From positions 746,501 through 810,500 of the forward strand of contig NZ_FJVE01000006.1 in NCBI RefSeq assembly GCF_900078195.1: DNA of 64,000 bases, read 5' to 3'. The DNA comes from Clostridium sp. Marseille-P299. GTDB taxonomy: Bacteria; Bacillota; Clostridia; Lachnospirales; Lachnospiraceae. This document shows, in pieces, positions 17,227 to 25,578 of this stretch (positions are counted from its first letter, which is position 1; every line of letters starts with the position of its first letter). Below the pieces are notes generated by a model that saw nothing but the letters and a program-made list of their open reading frames with translations, was not told where the DNA came from and searched no databases. The translations under genes and the position numbers were made by a program.

Positions 17227-17236
17227 TTACTTTTTA

Positions 17237-19154
17237 ATCGAGTAGGAGGAAATTCATTAATTGAATTTCCGTCCTCTCACACCACCGTACGTACCGTTCG
17301 GTATACGGCGGTTCAATAAGATTACCTTATTTGCGAATATCTTTCACTAAGTGTTATAAAACCTTGTTCTCTAAGATATTTATTGGTAAGAGTTGAATTT
17401 AAGATTGGGCTATTGGAGATTCTCCAGTAGCCTTTCCTTGTATTCGCATGTTCCCATGCTTTCCAATTCTCTACCCCTAGTTTAACTAAGTTATCATGTT
17501 TCGTTTTAATCTTTTTCCACTGTTTCCAGTAACAAAGACGTAAACGTCTTCTTAGCCACTCATCAAGTTCTCGTAAAGTACCTTTCATATCTGCTAGTTT
17601 GAAGTAACTTATCCAGCCAACAATTAATTGTTTTAGTTTAATAGCTCTGAGTTCCATACTCATTGCATTACTTCTTCCAGTGATACTCTTAAGTTTTCCT
17701 TTTAACTTCTTAACAGAAACTTGATGTACTCTTATTCCCATTTCACCTTTCTTATTGTAAAAGGTATATCCTAGATATTTTAGTTTCCATGGTCGGTCTA
17801 CCTTACTTTTCTCTTTGTTAACTTTAAGCTTCAAGTCCTTTTCTATAAACTCCGTGATACTTTTCATAACTCGCTCTGCTGATTTCTTTGATTTCACGTA
17901 TACATTGCAATCATCTGCATAACGGCAGAACTTAAGTCCTCTTCGTTCTAATTCCATATCTAGTTCATGCAACATGATATTACTTAATAGTGGAGATAAG
18001 TTCCCACCTTGAGGCACTCCTTCTACAGTAGCACTTACTAATCCCTTTTCCATCACTCCTGCATTTAGATACTTCCTTATCAGTCCGATTACTCGTATAT
18101 CCTTGACTTCTTTATAAATCAGCCCAATTAACCTATCGTGGTTGACAGTATCAAAGTACTTTTCTAAATCTATATCTACCGCCCATTTATAGCCTTCATC
18201 CATGTATTCTTTACATTTTAGAATTGCTTGATGCGCGTTTCGATTTGGTCTAAATCCATAACTATTCTCTGAAAATTTCTTCTCAAAGATTGGCGTTAGT
18301 ACTTGTGATACTGCCTGTTGTATCACTCGGTCTACTACAGTTGGTATCCCTAATGGTCTTGTTTTCCCGTTATCCTTTGGTATCTCTACCCTTCTTACGG
18401 GATTCGGTTTATAACTTCCATCTGCTATGGATTGCTTAAGCTCTTCGCCATGACTTCTTAGATATGGTAGAAGTTCATCTACTCCCATCTTGTCGATTCC
18501 ATGACTTCCTTTATTCTTCTTTACACGTTTAAAGGCTTCATTTAGATTTTCATTACTAATGATTTTCTCTAGCAATCCATAGTGATATTCTCTTCGGGCG
18601 TTCTGTCTGTTATCCGACGTCATAGAAATGCTCGGCGCCTTTGCATAGCTTTCGAGTTCCACTCTATCCTTTTGCAAATGACCTGATTCTGTATTCAGTT
18701 GTCTGCTGTCATCACATTTCTTTGTTTCTTTCAAACTTTCAAAACCTCCTATTGTTCAGTCCTTCCCAAAGGTCGTCGACTACCTCCGGTACTATGACCT
18801 CTGCTGACTTCTTAGTGTTCAGCCATACATCACTGCATGGGTTGTCATTTCAGAGTTCACTTCCATGACGTATCACTAAGACCTCCCCAGGTAAGAACGC
18901 AATCTTCCTCTCCATCTATCTGCCACATTTACATTAATTAATTTCGAGTAGTTATTGGACTTCGATTTGTATAGCAATCTTATCCTTAATTAATGCCTTG
19001 TATGTGATTTCTGTTCGTCAGACCAGAGATTTGCCCACGGACTTCCTTCAGATTCGCCCTCACGAACGACACCCTTGTCTTGGGCTATACACTTGCCACT
19101 ACTAGGCTGTGTTAGGGACTTTAACCCATTAGATTGCGCCCATGCTGGGCACAC
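17237..19154 (-). mobile_element. Group II intron, full length
   Basis: On the minus strand the element begins GTGTGCCCAGCATGGGCGC (19154 downward), the conserved group II 5' end. It encodes a maturase, and ends with domain V (CCGTATACCGAACGGTACG and GTGGTGTGAGAGGACG, about 17265-17313), a domain VI hairpin (GGAAATTC/GAATTTCC) and the 3' end CTACTCGAT at 17237. Total length is about 1.9 kb. The 5' boundary lies seven bases after a GC-rich hairpin, which resembles the habit of class C introns to insert after terminators. The csp copy at locus 1 supplies the unoccupied site and supports both borders to within a base or two. Confidence 0.92.
17322..18734 (-). CDS. ltrA: Group II intron reverse transcriptase/maturase
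   Basis: The 470-residue intron-encoded protein has the reverse transcriptase domain (about 70-330; PLGIPTVVDRVIQQA, SYGFRPNRNAHQAI, VPQGGNLSPLLSNI, catalytic RYADDCNVYV). A maturase X domain follows (about 350-450; LKQLIVGWISYFKLADMK, LDEWLRRRLRLCYWKQWK). There is no C-terminal HNH endonuclease domain. It promotes splicing and retrohoming of its intron. The start appears to be TTG 18734, ten bases after AGGAGG. All key residues are intact, so the intron may be active. Confidence 0.92.
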   Translation of the reverse strand: MKETKKCDDSRQLNTESGHLQKDRVELESYAKAPSISMTSDNRQNARREYHYGLLEKIISNENLNEAFKRVKKNKGSHGIDKMGVDELLPYLRSHGEELKQSIADGSYKPNPVRRVEIPKDNGKTRPLGIPTVVDRVIQQAVSQVLTPIFEKKFSENSYGFRPNRNAHQAILKCKEYMDEGYKWAVDIDLEKYFDTVNHDRLIGLIYKEVKDIRVIGLIRKYLNAGVMEKGLVSATVEGVPQGGNLSPLLSNIMLHELDMELERRGLKFCRYADDCNVYVKSKKSAERVMKSITEFIEKDLKLKVNKEKSKVDRPWKLKYLGYTFYNKKGEMGIRVHQVSVKKLKGKLKSITGRSNAMSMELRAIKLKQLIVGWISYFKLADMKGTLRELDEWLRRRLRLCYWKQWKKIKTKHDNLVKLGVENWKAWEHANTRKGYWRISNSPILNSTLTNKYLREQGFITLSERYSQIR

Positions 19155-19161
19155 TATATTG

Positions 19162-19192
19162 AAACCCCGGGAGAGATTCTCCCGGGGTTTTT
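19162..19192. terminator. Strong bidirectional terminator
   Basis: AAACCCCGGGAGA pairs perfectly with TCTCCCGGGGTTT around a GAT loop, followed by T on the plus strand. It terminates the diguanylate cyclase gene on the minus strand. Before the intron arrived it would have been the terminator of csp locus 2. Confidence 0.85.
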
Positions 19193-19303
19193 ATGCGTAC
19201 TTCATCAATAATAATAGCTCAAAAATTTGTGTATAATATTCCATCAATCAACAGATTCACTTGCTAATGATAACAGAATTCGTTTATATTTAACCTCTGT
19301 CCC

Positions 19304-20530
19304 TTAAAGGTCACTGCCCTGTTTGTCTTCAGATTTATCATAGACTATAATACAGCCTTTTCCATTCTCCTTCACCTGATAAAGCGCATGATCCGCTTTT
19401 TCCATCAGATCCTGATATCCGGATGCGTGTTCGCCGGAGGCAATCCCAATACTGTAGGACAGCTCTATGGCCACCTGCCTGATTTGAACCGTACTTAAAG
19501 CCGTATACAGAATATACCTGCACTTATCCAGAACCGATTCCAACTGCTGATTCACAAACAGAATCATAAACTCGTCTCCGCCATAGCGACATATGTAATC
19601 CTCTTTTCCAAGGACGGATGATAGTCTCTGCCCTGTTATTCGAATCACTTCGTCACCAACATAATGTCCATAGGTATCGTTAATATTCTTGAAATTATCG
19701 ATATCGATAATTGCCATATAGATAGCCTGATCCGAATGAGCTTCGGTAAAATAATGATAATAATCCTCAAACATGGCGCGGGTCGGAAAATGTGTCAGCC
19801 CATCACTTAGGCTTAAAAGGTCTTCGCTCACCTGCATATAGTTCAGGATTTTCCCATCGGTACTTCTAATTGGAATCATACGATTTTTATCGTGTCCAAT
19901 GAAAGTCCCATTCTCTTGAAACCTTGTCTCATAGTTTACTTCCACTCCAAGCGAGGCCTGCCTAAGAACCTCCTCCATCTGCATTCCCAGAATGTTGCCA
20001 CCATTCAGCTGATGAAGAGAGCTGGCTTCTGGATTGTAGTATAGGCAATCCTTTGCACATTTGTTTCTATATATGATGTTGGCATTCTGGTCACATATTA
20101 CAATCTTATTGGGCATGCTGTTAAGATAAAACTCCAGTCTCTCTCTCTCATACTCGATACTCTTCATATCCGTTATGTTCATGATTGTCACATACCAGCA
20201 GTTATATTCCTGTTCATATTTGGCTGTATCGTGTACCCAGAAGATTTCTCCTTGCTTGTTGCGCATCCGAAACTCAAAGTCAAGGTCTTCACCTCTCGCA
20301 ATTTTTTCGTCAATCGACTTTAAAATATGAGAGACATCGTCCATAACAAGATCAGCAAATCTATTGCTAAACAAGATTGCAAACTCATCCTTCTCGTATC
20401 CAATCATCTGATAAAAGTAATCATTTGCGTAGAGTATCGTGGAATGCTCATCATTTTTGCAGTAGAGAACACCCGCATTTATGTGATTTAAGATGTTTAC
20501 TACTCTGTTATCCAAAGATAATTTTGACAT
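19304..20530 (-). CDS. PAS-GGDEF diguanylate cyclase, copy A
   Basis: The 408-residue soluble protein has an N-terminal PAS domain (about 15-125, ILYANDYFYQMIGY), a second PAS-like region (135-240) and a C-terminal GGDEF domain with intact RYGGDEF at 317-321. It should make cyclic di-GMP from two GTP. The RxxD inhibitory site five residues before GGDEF reads GKED, so product inhibition through that site is probably absent. TTAGGAGGAAGAAA precedes the ATG. It aligns without gaps over the first 320 residues with the protein at 27350-28558, yet its DNA is richer in G+C. Confidence 0.93.
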   Translation of the reverse strand: MSKLSLDNRVVNILNHINAGVLYCKNDEHSTILYANDYFYQMIGYEKDEFAILFSNRFADLVMDDVSHILKSIDEKIARGEDLDFEFRMRNKQGEIFWVHDTAKYEQEYNCWYVTIMNITDMKSIEYERERLEFYLNSMPNKIVICDQNANIIYRNKCAKDCLYYNPEASSLHQLNGGNILGMQMEEVLRQASLGVEVNYETRFQENGTFIGHDKNRMIPIRSTDGKILNYMQVSEDLLSLSDGLTHFPTRAMFEDYYHYFTEAHSDQAIYMAIIDIDNFKNINDTYGHYVGDEVIRITGQRLSSVLGKEDYICRYGGDEFMILFVNQQLESVLDKCRYILYTALSTVQIRQVAIELSYSIGIASGEHASGYQDLMEKADHALYQVKENGKGCIIVYDKSEDKQGSDL

Positions 20531-20860
20531 TTTCTTCCTCCTAACAATTAGCTATCTGGGCAGGTATTTCCCAGATGACATATTCATCTATAAAAAACAA
20601 TGCAGACGCTCCGGCACAATGTCGGAGAGCCTTTTTCTTCTCTGACTTACGCCAATAAAATCCAAAACTAATTTAGTTATATGTATTATAAAAAATATCT
20701 TTTATTTTTTCTATATTTTTCTTCTATTTTCCCATTTTTCTTCCAATATTCTCTAATATATACAAAAATTCTGCTTTCAAAAAGTATTCTTCTTATATTA
20801 TTTACAAATTTAAAAAATTCTAAGTCTGGAGCTCCCATGTTGGTCCTGGAAGTTTACCAC
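20531..20860. other. Leader of diguanylate cyclase A and AT-rich DNA
   Basis: On the minus strand two hairpins precede the cyclase gene: CTCCGACATTGTGCCGGAG, with T6 a little downstream, and ATCTGGG/CCCAGAT just before the ribosome binding site. The former may end an upstream transcript or attenuate the cyclase. No known riboswitch core was recognised. The rest is T-rich and without a credible gene. Confidence 0.4.
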
Positions 20861-20955
20861 AAAAAAACTGCACTATTTGAACATTATTGAAAAGCAATAG
20901 GATATGGATAACTCCAATCTTATAATTACTTTCTCAAACGTCAAATAATGCAGTT
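20861..20955 (-). terminator. Large-loop terminator of the EAL gene
   Basis: On the minus strand AACTGCATTATTTGA pairs with TCAAATAGTGCAGTT (one mismatch) across about 60 nt and is followed directly by a run of T (GCAGTTTTTTTG). Confidence 0.6.
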
Positions 20956-21006
20956 CGAACCAAAAACAAGAGAGTAGTTTGAGTTGGCTTTGACTATATC
21001 ATACAT

Positions 21007-21948
21007 CTAAAGAAATCTAATTTTCTCTAAATCCATTGGTTCTCCATAAAAAAACCCTTGAACAAACAAATAATCATTTTCTATTTCTTTAATTTTGGCC
21101 ACTTGACTGATTTCTTCAACTCCCTCTAATACCACCGATTGATTTCTAAGACCTGCGAGCTTAGATATAAATAAAATTACCTCTTCTTTAAATTCATCTT
21201 TAACAATTCCATCAACGAAAAATTTATCTACTTTTATAATATCTGCATTAAAATTATGCAGAGTATCCAAGTTTGAATATTCTACTCCAAAATCATCGAT
21301 AGCAAGTTTATATCCTGCTGCCTTTAATCTTTTTATATTTTGATTAACTTTATCATAATTATTCATTTTAAACCGTTCAATTATTTCCAAACAAATCTTT
21401 TTCTCTCCTAATCTTGAGTTAGCCAAAAGGCTAATAGCTCTATCAACAAAGTAGTCATTTTCAATTTCATTCAATGATAGATTTAGAGATATATAAAATT
21501 CCATTTTCTGCATACATTCGTAGTTATATATTTTGCTGTAATCTTCAGTTACTTTTTCTATAATCCAAAGAGAAACTTCATTTAGCATATTATTATTTTC
21601 AATTTCAGGGATGAATTTAAGAGGAGATATAAGCTCTTTATTCTTATCTTGTAACCTTAATAATCCTTCAAATCCAACAATTCTATTATTTCTTGGATTA
21701 TAAATAGGTTGGTATTGTAATAAATAATTATTATGACGCATATTTAATCTGATTTTCTTTCTAATTAACATCTTTTTCAATCCTGGAACTAAAGCAAAAA
21801 TAAAGATCAAAATACATACTAATAATAATAGGCCGATCGTAACCATATCTTTTAAAGCATATATATTTGTATGAATTATATTAATCACATTTTCTACAGG
21901 AAAAATAATCATTAAAAATATGATTTCTATTAAATATCTTAATTTCAT
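21007..21948 (-). CDS. Membrane EAL-domain c-di-GMP phosphodiesterase, cut from its RBS by IS256
   Basis: The native protein, from ATG 21948, has about 313 residues. Two N-terminal membrane segments (LIEIIFLMIIFPV; IGLLLLVCILIFIFALV) precede a cytoplasmic EAL domain. Catalytic residues are mostly present: EGLLR (Ala of EAL replaced by Gly), LNLS, CLEIIE, IDDFG, IIKVDK, LEGVE and VQGFFYG. It would cleave c-di-GMP to pGpG. The start codon lies within the 8-bp target duplication of the IS256 element. The upstream AAGAGG site and any promoter now lie 1.3 kb away, beyond the IS. The reading frame is intact, but expression is probably lost or taken over by the IS. Confidence 0.88.
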   Translation of the reverse strand: MKLRYLIEIIFLMIIFPVENVINIIHTNIYALKDMVTIGLLLLVCILIFIFALVPGLKKMLIRKKIRLNMRHNNYLLQYQPIYNPRNNRIVGFEGLLRLQDKNKELISPLKFIPEIENNNMLNEVSLWIIEKVTEDYSKIYNYECMQKMEFYISLNLSLNEIENDYFVDRAISLLANSRLGEKKICLEIIERFKMNNYDKVNQNIKRLKAAGYKLAIDDFGVEYSNLDTLHNFNADIIKVDKFFVDGIVKDEFKEEVILFISKLAGLRNQSVVLEGVEEISQVAKIKEIENDYLFVQGFFYGEPMDLEKIRFL

Positions 21949-21952
21949 AAAA

Positions 21953-23277
21953 GGTAGTGTCAATAATTTTGTGTAAATAGTTTATGCGTACCTTTCGGTA
22001 AACATATCCTGAAGTTTATCTGATGAACAAGCAAAGCCTCTAAGCTTTCTTGTAGACCATGATTCATTATAAGAAATCACTTTATAATAAACGAGTTTAC
22101 TACATGCGTCTTCTGTGGGTAGTGCATCCTTAGTTTTTACAAGACGACGTACTTCTTTATTAAAGCGCTCGATCCAATTCGTTGTATAGATGGATTTTCG
22201 CATAGAAACAGGGTATTTATAGTATGTGAATAAGTCCTCGTCATTTAACCAGGATTCCACTACACGTTTATAAGATTTACTCCATTTAACAGCAAATTCG
22301 TCTAAAGCTGCTCTACACTGCTCTAGGTTTGGAGATTCGTATACAACTTTTAAATCAGCTGTAAAATCGTTGATATCTTTCTTACGAACACTACGAATTG
22401 CATTACGAACTTTATGGACAATACATCGTTGAATATCCGCTTTTGGATATACTCTATGAACAGCATCGTCAAGTCCAGAGAGACCGTCCATGACGAAGAG
22501 GAGAACTTCATCTACGCCTCGTTCTTTTATCTGGCGAAGATTATCCTCCCAAACATAAGCGCTTTCATTTACACCGATAAAGAAGTCTAATACTTCACGG
22601 TATCCATCTTCATCGACACCTAAAATGAAGTAAACGGCGTCACTTGATACTGTATCTCTTCTTAATTTAAGATGTAAAGCATCAATATAAATGACACTGT
22701 ACCTCTTCTTTAGAGGACGCTTATGCCACTGTTCAATTTCTTCAAGAGCAACATCAGTGATATTACTTACTGTAGCCGCACTATAAGAATTTCCATAAAG
22801 TTTTTCAATGATGTTAGCAATTTCACGTGTAGATACTCCACTTGCATACATGCGGATGATCATGGTTTCTAGCCAATCATCTCTTCTTGCATATGGTGGA
22901 ATGAGTTGTTGTTCAAACTCATTATTACGGTCACGAGGAATTTTAAGATTCTCAATCAGACCGTATTTGGTTTCATAATTACGGGTATAGTATCCGTTGC
23001 GTGAATTGCCAGTACCATGTCCTTCGTAGCTATATTTACTGTACTGGAGAATGTTAGTGAGTTCTTCCTTCATCAAGGTTTCCATGGTTTGTTTTAATAG
23101 ACCAAGAATATACTCTTCAAAAAAAGAGTTTAAGTCTAGATTTTCTTTTTGATTTTTGTTATTATTAGTCATAGGGAAGTCCTTCTTTCTTGGTTATGTT
23201 TTTCTTCGTCGTTAAACATTTTACCATGTCAGATGGAACTTCTCTATTTTTATTTACACAAAATATTTTACACTATC
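21953..23277 (-). mobile_element. Complete IS256-family insertion sequence
   Basis: The 1325-bp element has imperfect terminal inverted repeats: GGTAGTGTCAATAATTTTGT at the left and GATAGTGTAAAATATTTTGT at the right, both continuing GTAAATA. One transposase gene lies inside. The 8-bp target duplication TCATAAAA is present at 21945-21952 and 23278-23285. The identical duplication implies a fairly recent insertion. Confidence 0.95.
21982..23172 (-). CDS. IS256-family (mutator type) transposase
   Basis: The 396-residue DDE transposase has the usual length. Catalytic-core landmarks are YIDALHLKLRR (first Asp), LFVMDGLSGLDDAV (second Asp), the CIVHKVRNAIR signature and TNWIERFNKEVRRLVK (Glu). No frameshift or stop is present, so the element could be active. 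The start is ATG 23172 with AGAAAGAAGGACTTCCCT upstream. Confidence 0.95.
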   Translation of the reverse strand: MTNNNKNQKENLDLNSFFEEYILGLLKQTMETLMKEELTNILQYSKYSYEGHGTGNSRNGYYTRNYETKYGLIENLKIPRDRNNEFEQQLIPPYARRDDWLETMIIRMYASGVSTREIANIIEKLYGNSYSAATVSNITDVALEEIEQWHKRPLKKRYSVIYIDALHLKLRRDTVSSDAVYFILGVDEDGYREVLDFFIGVNESAYVWEDNLRQIKERGVDEVLLFVMDGLSGLDDAVHRVYPKADIQRCIVHKVRNAIRSVRKKDINDFTADLKVVYESPNLEQCRAALDEFAVKWSKSYKRVVESWLNDEDLFTYYKYPVSMRKSIYTTNWIERFNKEVRRLVKTKDALPTEDACSKLVYYKVISYNESWSTRKLRGFACSSDKLQDMFTERYA

Positions 23278-23311
23278 TCATAAAAACCTCTTAAATATAT
23301 ACATATATAAT

Positions 23312-23494
23312 TTATTTATTTAACCTTAATTGAAGTAAATTTTGATGATATTTTAAAATTTCGTTGAAATATCGAAAATTAGGCTGATTTGAAGAATTAA
23401 AATTTTCATTTTTAGTATAGTGAATTTCAATATTATTATTTTGTTTTATAATTCTAACTTCTGTTGTATCTTCTAAATCCAACTCTAACTTCAT
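23312..23494 (-). CDS. Small protein of unknown function upstream of the EAL gene
   Basis: The 60-residue protein starts at ATG 23494, chosen for the strong AAAAGGAGGGTTTT site; a longer reading from 23536 is unlikely. It begins MKLELDLEDTTEVRIIKQ, is charged and has no membrane segment or known motif. Its stop is about 20 nt before the displaced ribosome binding site of the EAL gene, so before the IS insertion the two formed an operon. A link to c-di-GMP signalling is only positional. Confidence 0.6.
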   Translation of the reverse strand: MKLELDLEDTTEVRIIKQNNNIEIHYTKNENFNSSNQPNFRYFNEILKYHQNLLQLRLNK

Positions 23495-23666
23495 AAAACC
23501 CTCCTTTTTTTCATTATATATATATATCAAATACATATGATTCTATTGCATTTTATATTTGCATGAATCAAATATCATCTGATACCAAACAACAATACAT
23601 TATTTTTTATCAATATATAACTAGGTTGTCTTTATTTTTTTATATTATATAATATAGGGTAATTAA

Positions 23667-23692
23667 AGCTGTGTGGCATATGCCACACAGCT
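23667..23692. promoter_or_regulatory. 26-bp perfect palindrome, possible operator
   Basis: AGCTGTGTGGCAT is followed directly by its exact complement. It lies between the divergent small-protein gene and the broken Crp/Fnr regulator. The TGTGTGG-N-CCACACA core resembles operators of Crp-type proteins. It is not followed by a good T-tract, which speaks against a terminator. The rest of 23495-23994 is AT-rich and holds no gene; AACTTAGCATA occurs twice at about 23774-23807. Confidence 0.4.
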
Positions 23693-23994
23693 AAAAGAAT
23701 ATTATGGTTTATAATAAATGAACTAGATATAAATCTAAAGATTCCATCTAGTATTGTAAAATTATCAACGTAAAACTTAGCATACGCATAAATTAAACTT
23801 AGCATATGGTTTATTATAAAAGTTTAACATATATACAAATATAAACTCGTTCAAGAGTAAATAAATATTAATGAAAAGTAGAATTACTAACTTTGTTGAA
23901 TCTCTTGAAAGATGTATTTACTTCATTCATCAATTATTAACCCAAAATAATTGATACTGCCCAATATTATAAGAAAGAAGTTGAAAGAAATATA

Positions 23995-24349
23995 ATGAGA
24001 TTTTTACATACAGTGCAAACTGAAAATTCAGAAAAAAATATATTAAGAGAGATTCAAAAATGTGATTTACTTATATATAAAAATTATACGGCCGGTGATG
24101 TTATTATGGATTATACTGTAAATAATACGGATATCGGTATCCTACTTTCAGGCAAAGCTGAGCTTATTTGCAGTGAATATGACGGGAAGAGCTATTTACT
24201 GGAACAATACGGAAATAATGATATCTTTGGCTCCATTATTTCCTTGACTTTAGAAAGTAAGTTATATCTAATAATTGCAAAAATGGATTGTACTGTGCTA
24301 TTTTTAAACTATAATCAATTTATAAAACATTTGTTCTAGTCAAGCAAAA
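23995..24349 (+). pseudogene. Crp/Fnr-family regulator, N-terminal fragment
   Basis: The frame encodes 114 residues of a cyclic-nucleotide-binding-like sensor domain (IGILLSGKAELICSEYDGKSYLLEQYGNNDIFGSIISLT, CTVLFLNYNQFIKH) and stops at TAG 24337. An IS3 element follows within a few bases. The matching HTH half lies beyond the IS at 25579. The stop just before the IS means the gene has decayed further since, or in addition to, the insertion. Confidence 0.85.
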
Positions 24350-24371
24350 TTGTAACACTAGTGTATAAAAT

Positions 24372-25262
24372 TTAAGCAGCTCTAGCCTGAGCTGGTGTTT
24401 TCCCTTTATTATACTTGTGTGGTCTTACATGATTATACCAAATATAAGCAAATTCATTTACTGCAGCATCTAAGTCCTCTTTCGTTTTATATGAAAAATG
24501 ATTCATACGTTCTGATTTTAACGTATTATAATAACGCTCCATAGGAGCATTATCATAAGGACATCCTGCTCGGCTCATACTTTGTTGTATATGAGCCTTT
24601 TCACAGAATACATTGAATTCTTGTGAAGTGAATTGGGTTCCTTGGTCGCTATGAAGGATTAATCCTCTCTTTGGCTTATGACGCTGAATAGCAATTTTAA
24701 GTGTTGCAATCGCTAATTCAGATGTTATATGATCCCCATTTAAACTAGCAATCACTGAACGATCAAATAAGTCAAGAATCGTACAATTATAACGAACTGT
24801 ACCATTTTCTAAAAAAAGATAGGTGAAATCTGTACACCAAACCTTATTTTTGGCTCCAACGACAAAGTTTTGATTTAAGAGATTAGGATAAACTTTATGA
24901 GCTTTTCCTTTCTTATAATCAGGCTTTTTACGTCTTGTAATAGAACGTAGACCGAGCTCTTTCATATATTTATGGATGGTTGAATCACTATACTTATATT
25001 TACGTTGTTCTAACAAATCACGCATCATTCTGTAGCCTGGAGCACCGTTTGCTTCATGGTAAATTTCAACGATTTTACGTTGCGTTTCAGCTTTTTGAGC
25101 ATGATAAGTAGACTTACGATTCTTTAAGTAATTATAGTAAGCATTTGGTGATAGGTTGAATTTCCGTAAAAGCCAACGTAGGCCAAACGTGTTGCAATTT
25201 TTCTGGATAAACTGGTAAACAACTAATCGATTTCCTTCGCAAAGAATGCTGCCGCCTTTTTT
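24372..25262 (-). CDS. IS3-family transposase OrfB (frameshift product)
   Basis: The frame is open from the slippery site at 25262 to 24372. It includes an N-terminal segment without a good start (LVVYQFIQKNCNTFGLRWLL), the HTH_21 region (GAPGYRMMRDLLEQRKY) and the rve DDE integrase core: VWCTDFTYLF, LILHSDQGTQFTS and the MSRAGCPYDNAPMERYYNTLKSE segment with the catalytic Glu. Expression is expected by -1 frameshifting from OrfA. All catalytic residues are present. Confidence 0.9.
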   Translation of the reverse strand, partial: KKGGSILCEGNRLVVYQFIQKNCNTFGLRWLLRKFNLSPNAYYNYLKNRKSTYHAQKAETQRKIVEIYHEANGAPGYRMMRDLLEQRKYKYSDSTIHKYMKELGLRSITRRKKPDYKKGKAHKVYPNLLNQNFVVGAKNKVWCTDFTYLFLENGTVRYNCTILDLFDRSVIASLNGDHITSELAIATLKIAIQRHKPKRGLILHSDQGTQFTSQEFNVFCEKAHIQQSMSRAGCPYDNAPMERYYNTLKSERMNHFSYKTKEDLDAAVNEFAYIWYNHVRPHKYNKGKTPAQARAA

Positions 25263-25513
25263 AAGAACTCATTCTCCTTTTTCAATTCTTCAAGTTGACG
25301 TCGAAGACGTTTGTTCTCCTCGTAGGAATCGGTCTCTTGTTTGATGATAGGATTTGTTTTGCATTCTTTACGTCGTTGTTGTAGCCAGTATGTGATCGTA
25401 CCACTTCCTAAGTTGTACTCTTCAGTTAAACTCTTTTTTGTACGTCCTTCTTCCAGATAAAGACGCAATATTTTTTCTTTTAGTTCAGGTTCATATTTAT
25501 TATAAGTAGCCAT
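25223..25513 (-). CDS. IS3-family OrfA (HTH protein)
   Basis: This 96-residue protein has an N-terminal helix-turn-helix (LKEKILRLYLEEGRTKKSLTEEY) and a C-terminal leucine zipper (ENKRLRRQLEELKKENEFLKKA). It binds the IS ends and contributes the N-terminus of the OrfAB transposase by frameshifting at A AAA AAG near its end. Confidence 0.92.
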   Translation of the reverse strand: MATYNKYEPELKEKILRLYLEEGRTKKSLTEEYNLGSGTITYWLQQRRKECKTNPIIKQETDSYEENKRLRRQLEELKKENEFLKKAAAFFAKEID

Positions 25514-25578
25514 GCTGTAATCTCTCCTTAGTTTTGTATTATTATATCAAAATTTTATACTAAGGTGTTACAACTTAA

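Larger units (their letters stand above)
16580..17236 (+). repeat. Large direct repeat, copy 2 (csp locus with two genes)
   Basis: Nearly identical to copy 1 in promoter, hairpin leader, first and last gene and the bases just downstream. It contains two csp genes rather than four. Its right end is cut by the group II intron. Confidence 0.85.
24350..25573 (-). mobile_element. IS3-family (IS150-like) insertion sequence
   Basis: About 1.22 kb with terminal repeats starting TTGTAACAC at both ends and continuing GTATAAAATTT. It has the two-ORF arrangement of the IS3 family, with a slippery A AAA AAG site at 25262-25256. The ends TGT...ACA are typical. No exact target duplication is visible (flanks AAAAT and ACTTA differ), so the flanks may have mutated. 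Confidence 0.88.

Noticed and set aside
20531-20660. Known riboswitch in the leader of diguanylate cyclase A
   Set aside because: Two simple hairpins are present but none of the conserved blocks of c-di-GMP, SAM or other riboswitch families was recognised.
20681-20890. Plus-strand 69-codon ORF
   Set aside because: Product is a run of Phe/Leu/Ser from T-rich DNA with no ribosome binding site and no family.
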